Shown here piece by piece: positions 24,150 to 31,578 of a stretch of DNA of 64,000 nucleotides. The DNA is from Bacillus sp. PAMC26568 (GTDB lineage: Bacteria > Bacillota > Bacilli > Bacillales > Bacillaceae). The first letter of the stretch is position 1, and the number at the start of each line of letters is the position of its first letter. The stretch is taken from the NCBI RefSeq assembly GCF_014235785.1, contig NZ_CP060137.1, forward strand, positions 3,658,001 to 3,722,000, written 5' to 3'. The notes beneath the pieces were generated by a model that ran no database searches, was not told the DNA's origin, and was given only the letters and a program-made list of their open reading frames with translations. A program made the translations under genes and the position numbers.

Positions 24150-24957
24150 CTTCGCCAAACCATTTCTCAGAGATTTTTTTGTATGTGCCGTCTTCTTTCA
24201 TTTCAGCTAATGCTTTGTTCACTTCTTCAACTAATTTGCCGCTGTCTTTGCGGAACATTAATCCGCTTTGTGCTGCATCTTCGCTTTCATCAACGATTTG
24301 AATGGCTGCATTGCCTCGCTGATTTTGGAAGTCTAATACAGATAGCTTGTCATTGATTGTAGCATCTGCACGTTTGGAATTAATTAAATCTATTGCTTGA
24401 GTAAATCCTTCTACACCAACAAGCTCTGCACCATTTTCCTTCGCAATTTGCCCGTAATTACTTGTCAGGGATTGAGCTGCTTTCTTTCCTTTTAAATCTT
24501 CAAATGATTGAATGTCTTTGTTGTCTTTATGTGTCACCAGTACAGCTGCTGATGAAATATATGGTTCTGAAAAATCATATTTTTCTGTGCGTTCAGGCTT
24601 AATTCCAACTTGATTGGCAATCATGTCAAAACGCTTTGCATCAAGCCCTGCAAACATGGCATCCCATTGTGTTTCTTTAAATTCAGCTTTAACGCCGAGA
24701 CGTTTTGCAACTTCTTCTGCAATTTCCACATCAAATCCAGTTAACTTATCTTTGTCATCATGGAAAGTGAAAGGCGGGTATGTACCTTCCGTTCCAATTA
24801 CAAGAACACCTTCTTCTTTCACTTTATCATACAGTTCAGCTTCGCCGCCTGAACCTGCTTGATCCCCATCATTCTTTTTATCTCCGCCTGTTCCGCAAGC
24901 AGATAAAATCAGCATAAATGCCGATAGAAGTGCAAATAGACCAAAATATCTTTTCAT
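24136..24957 (-). CDS. tcyA: Cystine-binding lipoprotein TcyA
   Basis: 273 aa lipoprotein: signal peptide ending LILSACGTGG with the lipobox Cys near residue 21. Solute-binding family 3 fold: VLVIGTEGTYPPFTFHD, KLTGFDVEIAEEVAKRLG, QWDAMFAGLDAKRFD, GKKAAQSLTSNYG, ending KISEKWFGEDVSE. These strings agree closely with my memory of B. subtilis TcyA. Captures cystine outside the membrane and hands it to TcyB. Start ATG 24957 follows GTGGGGGTT; the upstream frame is not needed. No S-box riboswitch is visible upstream. Confidence 0.85.
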   Translation of the reverse strand: MKRYFGLFALLSAFMLILSACGTGGDKKNDGDQAGSGGEAELYDKVKEEGVLVIGTEGTYPPFTFHDDKDKLTGFDVEIAEEVAKRLGVKAEFKETQWDAMFAGLDAKRFDMIANQVGIKPERTEKYDFSEPYISSAAVLVTHKDNKDIQSFEDLKGKKAAQSLTSNYGQIAKENGAELVGVEGFTQAIDLINSKRADATINDKLSVLDFQNQRGNAAIQIVDESEDAAQSGLMFRKDSGKLVEEVNKALAEMKEDGTYKKISEKWFGEDVSE

Positions 24958-25141
24958 TAGTTTAACCCCCACTAAACTTATCGGATTTTATTTTAAGTAC
25001 GATAGAATATTACCTTCCAACTGTCTTATTGTCAATTCATTTGTTTTATTTTCATTAGTTTAACCAGTTCAGTTTTTTATATGTTTTTCTCTCACTATAT
25101 AAATGGAGTAAAATAAGAGGAACATGACTGGAGTGATTTAA

Positions 25142-25762
25142 ATGAAAATCGCATTATTCGGGGGAACAGGAAGAGTTGGAAGCTCCTTTTTAAAGCATGC
25201 ATTAAACAATGATCATTTGGTCAAAGTGCTTGTAAGGGATCCTTCAAAGATTGAACACCTGAATAATAAAATAGAAATACTGGCTGGAAACGCCCGAGAT
25301 CCTCATTTCATCAATAAAACCATTAAAGATTGCGATGCAGTCGTTAGCTGTCTAAGCACAGACGGAGATGATACCCTTTCGTATGTGATGCCGAAAATTG
25401 CAGAGGCTATGCAGTCAGAAGGTATAAGCCGCATTATAACAATTGGAACGGCTGGTATTTTACAAGCCAGGCAAAACCCAGAATTGTACAGATTCCAATC
25501 CAATGAATCAAAACGCACATTGACGAGAGCAGCAAATGAACATTTAAAGGCCTATGAAACACTTAAAGCATCAAATCTTGAATGGAACGTAGTATGTCCC
25601 ACTTATTTGCCTGACGGAGAATTAACAATGAAATTTCGATTTGAAGCAGATTTTCTGCCTGAGGGCGGTCAACAAATCTCAGCAGAGGATACAGGTTTTT
25701 TTGCTTATCAGATCCTTATCAAAAATGATTTTATCTGCAAACGAGTGGGCATAGCTTATTAA
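25142..25762 (+). CDS. yheG: NAD(P)-binding epimerase-like protein YheG
   Basis: 206 aa, identical in length to B. subtilis YheG as I recall. The N-terminal Rossmann motif KIALFGGTGRVGSSFLKHAL binds NAD(P); further atypical SDR landmarks are VVSCLSTDGDDT and RIITIGTAGILQAR. No catalytic Tyr-x-x-x-Lys pair is obvious, as in the NmrA/flavin-reductase-like branch. Weak ribosome binding site GACTGGAGTG. Monocistronic, facing bmrCD across a shared terminator. Confidence 0.85.
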   Translation: MKIALFGGTGRVGSSFLKHALNNDHLVKVLVRDPSKIEHLNNKIEILAGNARDPHFINKTIKDCDAVVSCLSTDGDDTLSYVMPKIAEAMQSEGISRIITIGTAGILQARQNPELYRFQSNESKRTLTRAANEHLKAYETLKASNLEWNVVCPTYLPDGELTMKFRFEADFLPEGGQQISAEDTGFFAYQILIKNDFICKRVGIAY

Positions 25763-25793
25763 AATGAGTCAGCAGACATGGCAAGGAACTAAT

Positions 25794-25831
25794 GAAAAGC
25801 ACATGCCTGAAATCCAAGCATGTGCTTTTCT
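25794..25831. terminator. Bidirectional terminator between yheG and bmrD
   Basis: GAAAAGCACATGC and GCATGTGCTTTTC form a perfect 13-pair stem; A and T runs on both sides let it work for both convergent genes. Confidence 0.9.
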
Positions 25832-27850
25832 TTATCCCGCAAGTGAATTTTGTTTCCCCTGCTGCAATTCATACATTTGATAATACTTCCCTTTTTGCTT
25901 CATTAATTCATCATGATTACCGCTTTCCGCTATTTCTCCACGATCAAGCACAAGGATTTGATCTGCATTTTTTATTGTAGAGAGTCGGTGTGCAATAATG
26001 AATGTTGTTCTTCCTTTTTTGAGAACTTCTAAGGCATCTTGAATAACGGCTTCTGTTTCTGTATCAATGCTCGCAGTAGCTTCATCTAAAATTAAAATTG
26101 CCGGATCATACGCAAGAGCTCTTGCAAACGAGATGAGCTGGCGCTGTCCTGAGGAAAGCGTGCTTCCTTTTTCAATAACCGGTTCATCAAAACCTTGAGG
26201 CAAATGCTTTAAAAGCTGATCCGCCCCAACATCTTTCAGAGCTTTCTCAACCTGCTCTCTTGATATTTCAGGATTATCCAAGCTAACATTCGAAGCAATG
26301 GTACCTGTAAATAGAAACGGATCCTGCAGCACGATCCCCATATGCTCTCTTACAGATTGACGGGGCATGGATAGAATGTCTTTTCCATCGATTGTGATTT
26401 TACCTTCTTTTATATCATAAAAACGGAATAGTAAATTCATGATGGAACTTTTTCCAGATCCGGTGTGTCCGACAAGTGCAACAGTTTCCCCCTGCTTCGC
26501 TTCAAAATTAATATTTTTTAATACATATTCGCCTTCTTTATAGCCGAACCAAACATTTTCAAAGGCAACATTTCCTTTGTATCGAGGCTCTTTTTGTTCA
26601 ATGACATCTGTTCCTTTTTCATCAAGCAGGCTGAATACTCTCTCAGAAGCAACACGTGCGGTTTCAAGCTGTGCAAACTGATTCACAATCCCAGTGATTG
26701 GCTGGAAAAGTCTGTTCAAATAATCAACAAATGCATAAAGCACACCTATGGAAACCATTGAACCTACACCTAGAGATGCACCGCCAAAATACCATATGAG
26801 CGCCACGAACGCACAATTGCGGATAAACCCTACCATATTATGAGACAGCAAAGAGTTCAGGCTCAGAAGCTTATTTTGATAATGAAAATGTGAAGCATTC
26901 AATTCTTCAAACTCCGCTTTTGTTTCTTCTTGTCTGCGGAAAGCCTGAATGATAGTCATTCCTTGGATCGATTCGTTGATTGTTCCATTGATATCGCTGA
27001 CAAGGGAACGAATTTTGTGGTTATACGTTGACGCGTATTTACGGTACACAATACTCCAGATCACAAGAATAGGAAGAATAATTGTACAGATTAATGCAAG
27101 TTTTACATCCAGCAAAAATAGCGCAATAAATATACCTGTAATGTAAATGGCACTTGTAAAGAAAGTAGAAAGGACAGCTACAAACAGTTCCCTGATAGCC
27201 TCAGTGTCATTCGTAATTCTGGCAACCACTTTACCGGCTGGAAGGTTATCAAAATACACCACCGGCAAACGCTGAATATGCTCGAATACGTCTTGACGCA
27301 TCTTTTGAATGATTCTGTTCGATGTAATTTGCAGAAAATATCTTTGTCCATAGTGGAAGAATGACGCAAACACAAGCAAGCCAAAATAAATTGCAATCAA
27401 AGTGATCAGCCCTTTGATTTCAGGCTGATAAAAGGTAAACAGCTGCTCTGATGAAAGCTTGCTTCCTGCGTAGGAAGCAGATTCTGTTCCCCTCTCAATA
27501 ATCACCGCATTACCATCAGCTCTCCTGTCGCCGTCGAATTCGATTTCACCTGGAATAAAGTAATAATCACGCTGCACTTGAAGAATATGAGCTTCACTGC
27601 CCTTTTCTTCGCCTGCTTCAAAGTAATCCTCCCGCTTATACCATGAGCCTTCATATTGAACAGCATTTTCTCCTTCAATCGTCTCATGCCACTTTCTTTC
27701 AATCCCCAAAATGTGGTCATCAATCATTTTCTTTGCGATAAATGGTCCTGTCAGCTCTGCACCGACTGCCACAGCGAGCATGATCAGAGCTAGAATTAAT
27801 GTTCTTTTATAGAGGGCTGCATATCGGAAAAGTCTTTTTCCAGTATTCAT
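25832..27850 (-). CDS. bmrD: ABC multidrug exporter subunit BmrD (YheH)
   Basis: 672 aa half-transporter: six membrane helices then an ATPase domain. Walker A GHTGSGKSS near residue 460, signature LSSGQRQL near 570, Walker B ILILDEATAS with the catalytic Glu intact. A soluble insert of about 90 residues (roughly 45-135) between the first two helices is characteristic of YheH. Heterodimer partner of the upstream gene; the genes overlap by four bases (ATGA). B. subtilis BmrCD exports drugs such as doxorubicin and is induced by ribosome-targeting antibiotics. Confidence 0.9.
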   Translation of the reverse strand: MNTGKRLFRYAALYKRTLILALIMLAVAVGAELTGPFIAKKMIDDHILGIERKWHETIEGENAVQYEGSWYKREDYFEAGEEKGSEAHILQVQRDYYFIPGEIEFDGDRRADGNAVIIERGTESASYAGSKLSSEQLFTFYQPEIKGLITLIAIYFGLLVFASFFHYGQRYFLQITSNRIIQKMRQDVFEHIQRLPVVYFDNLPAGKVVARITNDTEAIRELFVAVLSTFFTSAIYITGIFIALFLLDVKLALICTIILPILVIWSIVYRKYASTYNHKIRSLVSDINGTINESIQGMTIIQAFRRQEETKAEFEELNASHFHYQNKLLSLNSLLSHNMVGFIRNCAFVALIWYFGGASLGVGSMVSIGVLYAFVDYLNRLFQPITGIVNQFAQLETARVASERVFSLLDEKGTDVIEQKEPRYKGNVAFENVWFGYKEGEYVLKNINFEAKQGETVALVGHTGSGKSSIMNLLFRFYDIKEGKITIDGKDILSMPRQSVREHMGIVLQDPFLFTGTIASNVSLDNPEISREQVEKALKDVGADQLLKHLPQGFDEPVIEKGSTLSSGQRQLISFARALAYDPAILILDEATASIDTETEAVIQDALEVLKKGRTTFIIAHRLSTIKNADQILVLDRGEIAESGNHDELMKQKGKYYQMYELQQGKQNSLAG

Positions 27851-29604
27851 GCTCCCACCCCGCCTTCATTTTGAGCTTCTATTTGCTGGCGTTCATACTG
27901 CTCTTTATACCAGCCGTTATTTGCAAGCAGCGTTTCGTGCCTGCCTTCTTCAATAATTTTTCCTTCATCAAGCACAAGGATCCAATCAGCATGTTCTACT
28001 GCTGATAAACGATGTGTTGTAATGAAAGTTGTTTTCCCCGCACGTTCTCTTCTTATATTAGAAATAATAGCTGTTTCCGTTTTTGCATCAACAGCAGATA
28101 ATGAATCATCCAATATCAGAATTTCTGGATTGATCAGCAATGCGCGTGCAATGGAAATCCGCTGTTTTTGGCCGCCTGATAAAGCAACGCCCTTTTCCCC
28201 TACTAAAGTATTCAGTCCGTCCGGCAGCATTTCAAGATCTTTTCTGAAAAATGCAAGATCAATCGCTTTATTCAGTTCATCATCCGACCCATTTTTCTTT
28301 CCGAATAAAATATTTTCTTTCACCGTTCTTGAAAACAAAACGTGATCTTGCGGGACATAACCAATAAAGCGCTGCAATGTTTCCAATGCTATTTTTTCAA
28401 TTGAAACGCCAGACATCGTAATTTGACCGCTTCCAACCGGGTATTGTCTGAGCAGCTGTTTCACAATTGTGGTCTTGCCGCTTCCGGTTTTGCCGACAAT
28501 TCCGATTGTGTCCCCTCTATTAACTGAAAAACTGATATGGTTCAGGTTTTCAACTTCTGAAGATGGATACTTAAACGAAACATCTTTAAATTCGATTTTC
28601 TTAGGAGAATCAATGTTTTTTGGCTGAGCATCATTTTTCACGTCAGCTTCATAGTTTAATGTTTCATTGATTCGATCAAGTGAGGCGTTGCCGCGCTGCA
28701 TGATATTGATTAGTTCGCCAATCGCAAACATCGGCCAGATCATCATTCCTAAGTACACGTTAAAAGATACAAGCTCGCCAAGTGTTATTTCATTGTGAAA
28801 CACTAAGTAAGCTCCATACCCAAGTCCAATCAAATAACTGATTCCGACAAGCAATTTCATTGTTGGTTCAAATAAGGCATCAATCTTCGCAACACTGACA
28901 TTTTTCTTAAAAACATCATCTGTTAAGCTGTTAAATCGGTTCACATCTGCTTTTTCCTGTACATATGCACGAATCACCCGAACTCCGGCAACCGACTCAA
29001 GCACTTGATCATTCATGTCACCAAAAGAGTCCTGTGCAGCCATGAATCTTGCATGTATTTTCTTCCCGTAGATCCCCATCGCGATGGCCATAATCGGAAG
29101 AGGCAATATAGCAGCAAAGGTAAGCTTCCAGCTGATCAGTATCCCCATTGTCAAAAGAATCGTCAGCATGAACATGCTGGAATCAACTAATGTTAAAATA
29201 CCAAATCCTGCTGTTGTCGAGATTGCCTTTAAGTCATTCGTAGCACGGGCCATTAAATCTCCGGTTCTGTTTTTTTCATAAAACCTTGGAGTCATCACTA
29301 AAAACTGACCCATTAATTTGGATCTTAAAATTCTCTCAGCCAGATGTGCTCCGCCAAATAAATTGTACATCCAAAAGTAAGATAAAAAATAGACAAGTAC
29401 ACCAAGTCCAATGAACAATACAATATATTGAACGAGCAATTCACTCGAAAAACGTCCAACTTGTATATCATCAATTGCATTCCCCAGCAGTTTTGGAGGA
29501 ATTATCTCAAGTACATTTACAATTAAAAGCAATACAATTGCAGCTGTATACCTTTTCCAATACTTTTTAAAGAACCATCCTAGTTTCACTAAAACTGAAA
29601 ACAT
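27847..29604 (-). CDS. bmrC: ABC multidrug exporter subunit BmrC (YheI)
   Basis: 585 aa, the length of YheI. Six helices plus ATPase domain: Walker A GKTGSGKTT near residue 376, signature LSGGQKQRISIARALL near 485, Walker B ILILDDSLSAVDA, where Asp stands in place of the catalytic Glu, the degenerate site expected in one half of a heterodimeric exporter. Start ATG 29604 follows AAAGGAGATGA. Preceded by an attenuator with a leader peptide (29738-29933). Confidence 0.9.
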   Translation of the reverse strand: MFSVLVKLGWFFKKYWKRYTAAIVLLLIVNVLEIIPPKLLGNAIDDIQVGRFSSELLVQYIVLFIGLGVLVYFLSYFWMYNLFGGAHLAERILRSKLMGQFLVMTPRFYEKNRTGDLMARATNDLKAISTTAGFGILTLVDSSMFMLTILLTMGILISWKLTFAAILPLPIMAIAMGIYGKKIHARFMAAQDSFGDMNDQVLESVAGVRVIRAYVQEKADVNRFNSLTDDVFKKNVSVAKIDALFEPTMKLLVGISYLIGLGYGAYLVFHNEITLGELVSFNVYLGMMIWPMFAIGELINIMQRGNASLDRINETLNYEADVKNDAQPKNIDSPKKIEFKDVSFKYPSSEVENLNHISFSVNRGDTIGIVGKTGSGKTTIVKQLLRQYPVGSGQITMSGVSIEKIALETLQRFIGYVPQDHVLFSRTVKENILFGKKNGSDDELNKAIDLAFFRKDLEMLPDGLNTLVGEKGVALSGGQKQRISIARALLINPEILILDDSLSAVDAKTETAIISNIRRERAGKTTFITTHRLSAVEHADWILVLDEGKIIEEGRHETLLANNGWYKEQYERQQIEAQNEGGVGA

Positions 29605-29640
29605 ATCGTCATCTCCTTTGTCACTTCAATCCCTCGTTTG

Positions 29641-29703
29641 CTAACCGCTCTCTGGATCCCCCTGGATCACCATTTTTTCTGATTTCATCATAAATAGATA
29701 CAT
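29641..29703 (-). CDS. Possible 20-aa peptide between attenuator and bmrC
   Basis: ATG 29703 follows AAGGAGGAAGAAAG and encodes MYLFMMKSEKMVIQGDPESG. It lies after the terminator hairpin, 36 bases before bmrC, so it is translated only when transcription passes the terminator. The strong ribosome binding site supports translation. It might be a second leader or a remnant of a longer small gene. Confidence 0.45.
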   Translation of the reverse strand: MYLFMMKSEKMVIQGDPESG

Positions 29704-29737
29704 TCTTTCTTCCTCCTTAAATTGTTTAATATATATA

Positions 29738-29776
29738 GAAAAAGGCAAACCTCGCTCGTGGAAGTCTGCCTTTTTA
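29738..29776 (-). terminator. Attenuator terminator of bmrCD
   Basis: Minus strand AAAAAGGCAGAC pairs with GTTTGCCTTTTT, followed by CTATATAT. The left arm AAAAAGGCA can instead pair with TGCCTTTTT just upstream (about 29777-29794), a perfect nine-pair antiterminator. Both cannot form together. Confidence 0.8.
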
Positions 29777-29784
29777 CAACACAT

Positions 29785-29829
29785 AAAAAGGCACAGGAGT
29801 ATACAAAGCAGCATACCCCTATGCCTTTC
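29785..29829 (-). promoter_or_regulatory. Upstream hairpin of the bmrCD attenuator
   Basis: Minus strand AAAGGCATAGGGGTAT pairs with ATACTCCTGTGCCTTT (two mismatches). Its right arm contains the TGCCTTT needed for the antiterminator. With this hairpin formed, the terminator downstream forms; if a ribosome stalled on the leader peptide disrupts it, antitermination is favoured. Confidence 0.7.
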
Positions 29830-29855
29830 CTTCTCTATATTTAGAGACTCATGCT

Positions 29856-29933
29856 CTAAATTGAATGAAGGTATGGCGGGGCCGCACAAGCAAATATTTT
29901 ACGATCAAACGCAATCACAATTAATTTTTTCAT
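29856..29933 (-). CDS. Leader peptide of the bmrCD attenuator (BmrB-type)
   Basis: 25 codons from ATG 29933, six bases after AAAGGAGGGG: starts MKKLIVIAFDRKIFACAAPP. It stops 27 bases before the first attenuator hairpin. B. subtilis bmrCD is preceded by bmrB (yheJ), whose translation couples antibiotic stalling to read-through; this peptide has the same place though it is shorter than the 54 aa I recall. The leader function is inferred from position and the three mutually exclusive hairpins. Confidence 0.7.
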   Translation of the reverse strand: MKKLIVIAFDRKIFACAAPPYLHSI

Positions 29934-29975
29934 GTCGAACCCCTCCTTTACCAATTTTTGTTTTATCACCTAGAT

Positions 29976-30005
29976 AGATTACCATCTTTTTCATTATTTT
30001 GTCAA
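29976..30005 (-). promoter_or_regulatory. Sigma-A-type promoter of the bmrCD leader
   Basis: Minus strand TTGACA and TAATCT separated by 18 bases, about 45 bases before the leader peptide start. A direct repeat ATAATGAAAAA flanks the -35 element on both sides and could be a regulator site. Confidence 0.5.
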
Positions 30006-30283
30006 TTGGGATTTTTCATTATTTTTCAAAATTCAGTTAAAGATTTTCCATATAAGCAGCTTTACTATACTTAATGATCCTGGATAACAGCTCAGCTCTG
30101 CAGAGCGCTTTGCGTTCTGTAAGTAAGCCTTTTCAACTAAATAAGCGGAATTAAATTCCATAAAAAACTTGATGAATAGGTATTTATATTCAAATTCATT
30201 CTGTAAATGTTTCAAATACTTGAATACAAGGTAAAGTATTATATCAAACGACAGAAGATAAGGAAAATTGGAGGAGGAATACA

Positions 30284-30598
30284 ATGAGCCAGTTAGTTTC
30301 GACAAGTCTAAGTACCCAAGATCAATTTAGAATGGATCAGATTATCAGCTTGAATCAGCTCGCAAAAAACTATGAAGGAAAGGTATATTTCTTATCTGGA
30401 AAACGAAACATCGTGGATGTTTCAAAGTTTCCTTCATTAATTACCTTCTTTCTAATGTCAACAGGTTCTAAACAAATCAAAGTGTTGATCGATGGAAAAA
30501 ATCCAGGTGCAATCCTCGCTGAAATGGATGCCATTTGCTCAACAGAATCCAGGTTTACCTCAAATATTTTGAATACAGCTGAAAAGGTAAAGGTATAA
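30284..30598 (+). CDS. HPr-like small protein
   Basis: 104 aa starting MSQLVSTSLSTQDQFRMDQI after GGAGGAGG. The central part, LNQLAKNYEGKVYFLSGKRN then VDVSKFPSLITFFLMSTGSK and QIKVLIDGKNPGAILAEMDA, follows the beta-alpha-beta layout of the PTS phosphocarrier HPr (small residue collection, TGSK turn, acidic end), but the phosphorylated His of HPr is not present. It may be a regulatory relative. Divergent from bmrCD. Confidence 0.55.
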   Translation: MSQLVSTSLSTQDQFRMDQIISLNQLAKNYEGKVYFLSGKRNIVDVSKFPSLITFFLMSTGSKQIKVLIDGKNPGAILAEMDAICSTESRFTSNILNTAEKVKV

Positions 30599-30671
30599 AA
30601 TTGGCAATCCCATACAAATGATAAGATAGCATGACTTACTTATATTACAACAGAGAAAAGGAGATTTTACT

Positions 30672-30743
30672 ATGATCAGAACTATTTTAATCGTTATCGG
30701 AGCAATTGTTGTTATTGGATGGTTATTGAATGTAATTCTATAA
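30672..30743 (+). CDS. 23-aa membrane micro-protein
   Basis: ATG 30672 seven bases after AAAGGAG. The sequence is a single hydrophobic helix, MIRTILIVIGAIVVIGW then LLNVIL. Too short for normal gene calling; the ribosome binding site and the uninterrupted membrane helix support it. Confidence 0.55.
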   Translation: MIRTILIVIGAIVVIGWLLNVIL

Positions 30744-30768
30744 AGATAAACCAAGGGAGAGGAACCTT

Positions 30769-30924
30769 ATGTCTGAACATAAGCAAGTAAATGTTGAAAG
30801 AAAAGAAGAGCATAAAACAAATAATAGTCTTCTTGGAGCTACTTTTATTAAATATGCGGCATATTTGGTTATATTCTTCGGCATTATCTGGTTTTTGATT
30901 ACTTATATTTTACCAATGTTTTAA
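30769..30924 (+). CDS. 51-aa single-pass membrane protein
   Basis: ATG 30769 after GGGAGAGGAACC. A charged N-terminus (MSEHKQVNVERKEEHKTNNS) is followed by one membrane helix (residues 28-50, YAAYLVIFFGIIWFLITYIL). 25 bases after the 23-aa gene and followed by a terminator, so the two probably form an operon. Not recognised. Confidence 0.6.
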   Translation: MSEHKQVNVERKEEHKTNNSLLGATFIKYAAYLVIFFGIIWFLITYILPMF

Positions 30925-30953
30925 CAGTAATTGAACTAATATAGTTTAAAGTG

Positions 30954-30982
30954 CACACTCTTTTATGGAGTGTGTTTTTATT
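30954..30982 (+). terminator. Terminator after the micro-protein pair
   Basis: CACACTC and GAGTGTG form a seven-pair stem with loop TTTTATG, followed by TTTTTATTTTT. Confidence 0.8.
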
Positions 30983-31210
30983 TTTATCGTAGATTCTGCT
31001 GTTCATACCGAGCGAGTTTTGGCTTGGATAGTAAGAATGCCATTTCGGATCTTGAAAAAAAGTTTTCGGATAATTAGTGACCTTTTTTCAGATAGACTAT
31101 TTTAGAATAAGATTAAATATCGGTTAATCCTAGAGCTAGGCGATGGCGTAGCTCTGAAATGACATTTTCCTATTTCCTCAATCAATAAATATTAGAGGTT
31201 CCTACACCAC

Positions 31211-31250
31211 AAAAAAGCTGAACAAGTATGACCTTGTTCAGCTTTTTTTT
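31211..31250. terminator. Long hairpin in the gap before the PBP gene
   Basis: AAAAAAGCTGAACAAG pairs with CTTGTTCAGCTTTTTT around TATGAC, a perfect 16-pair stem with A and T ends. Terminator-like on both strands. The rest of the 30925-31578 gap holds two repeats and no gene. Confidence 0.75.
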
Positions 31251-31270
31251 AAGAGATAGGCTTTTTTCAG

Positions 31271-31443
31271 ATTGATTGTTTCCGCTGCAGGCACTTGCTT
31301 TCCGCGGGGAGGGATGGGAGCCTCCTAGGGCTATGCCTGCGGGGTCTCTCATTCCCCTCTATTTCCCGCAGGAGTCTAGTGCCTGCAGCGTAGATCACTC
31401 AAGGTTTTACCCATTTTTTCTAAAAGCAACAATCTTTACGAAA
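31271..31443 (-). repeat. About 170-bp interspersed repeat, inverted copy
   Basis: Read on the minus strand this matches 50940-51112: shared words include TTGTTGCTTTTAGAAAAAAT, GGGGAATG(A/G)GAGACCCC, ATAGCC, GGAGGCTC and GCAAGTGCCTGCAGCGGAAA. The ends contain ACTCCTGCGGGAA. I recall elements of this type scattered in many Bacillaceae genomes. Non-coding, internally hairpin-rich. GC far above the flanks. Confidence 0.75.
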
Positions 31444-31475
31444 AGGGCCAAGAGATAAGAAGAAATTACGTATTG

Positions 31476-31572
31476 ATGTCTAGATCCATCGGCCAGAGTA
31501 AATCCGTCAAAAAAGTCTAACCCGGACTGCTCGATTCTTTTCTGTCATGCCTGCGCTAATCGGGAGCTTTCG
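31476..31572. repeat. Interspersed intergenic repeat, copy 2
   Basis: Counterpart of 9563-9692; shares TGATGTCTA, TCGGCCAGA, AAATCCG, CCCGGACT and GATTCTTTTCTGTC in the same order. It ends seven bases before the stop of the leftward PBP gene, as copy 1 ends three bases before the HAD stop. Confidence 0.6.
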
Positions 31573-31578
31573 CTTTTT

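Noticed and set aside
24958..25141. S-box (SAM) riboswitch before the cystine importer
   Set aside because: None of the conserved S-box blocks is present in the 180-base leader.
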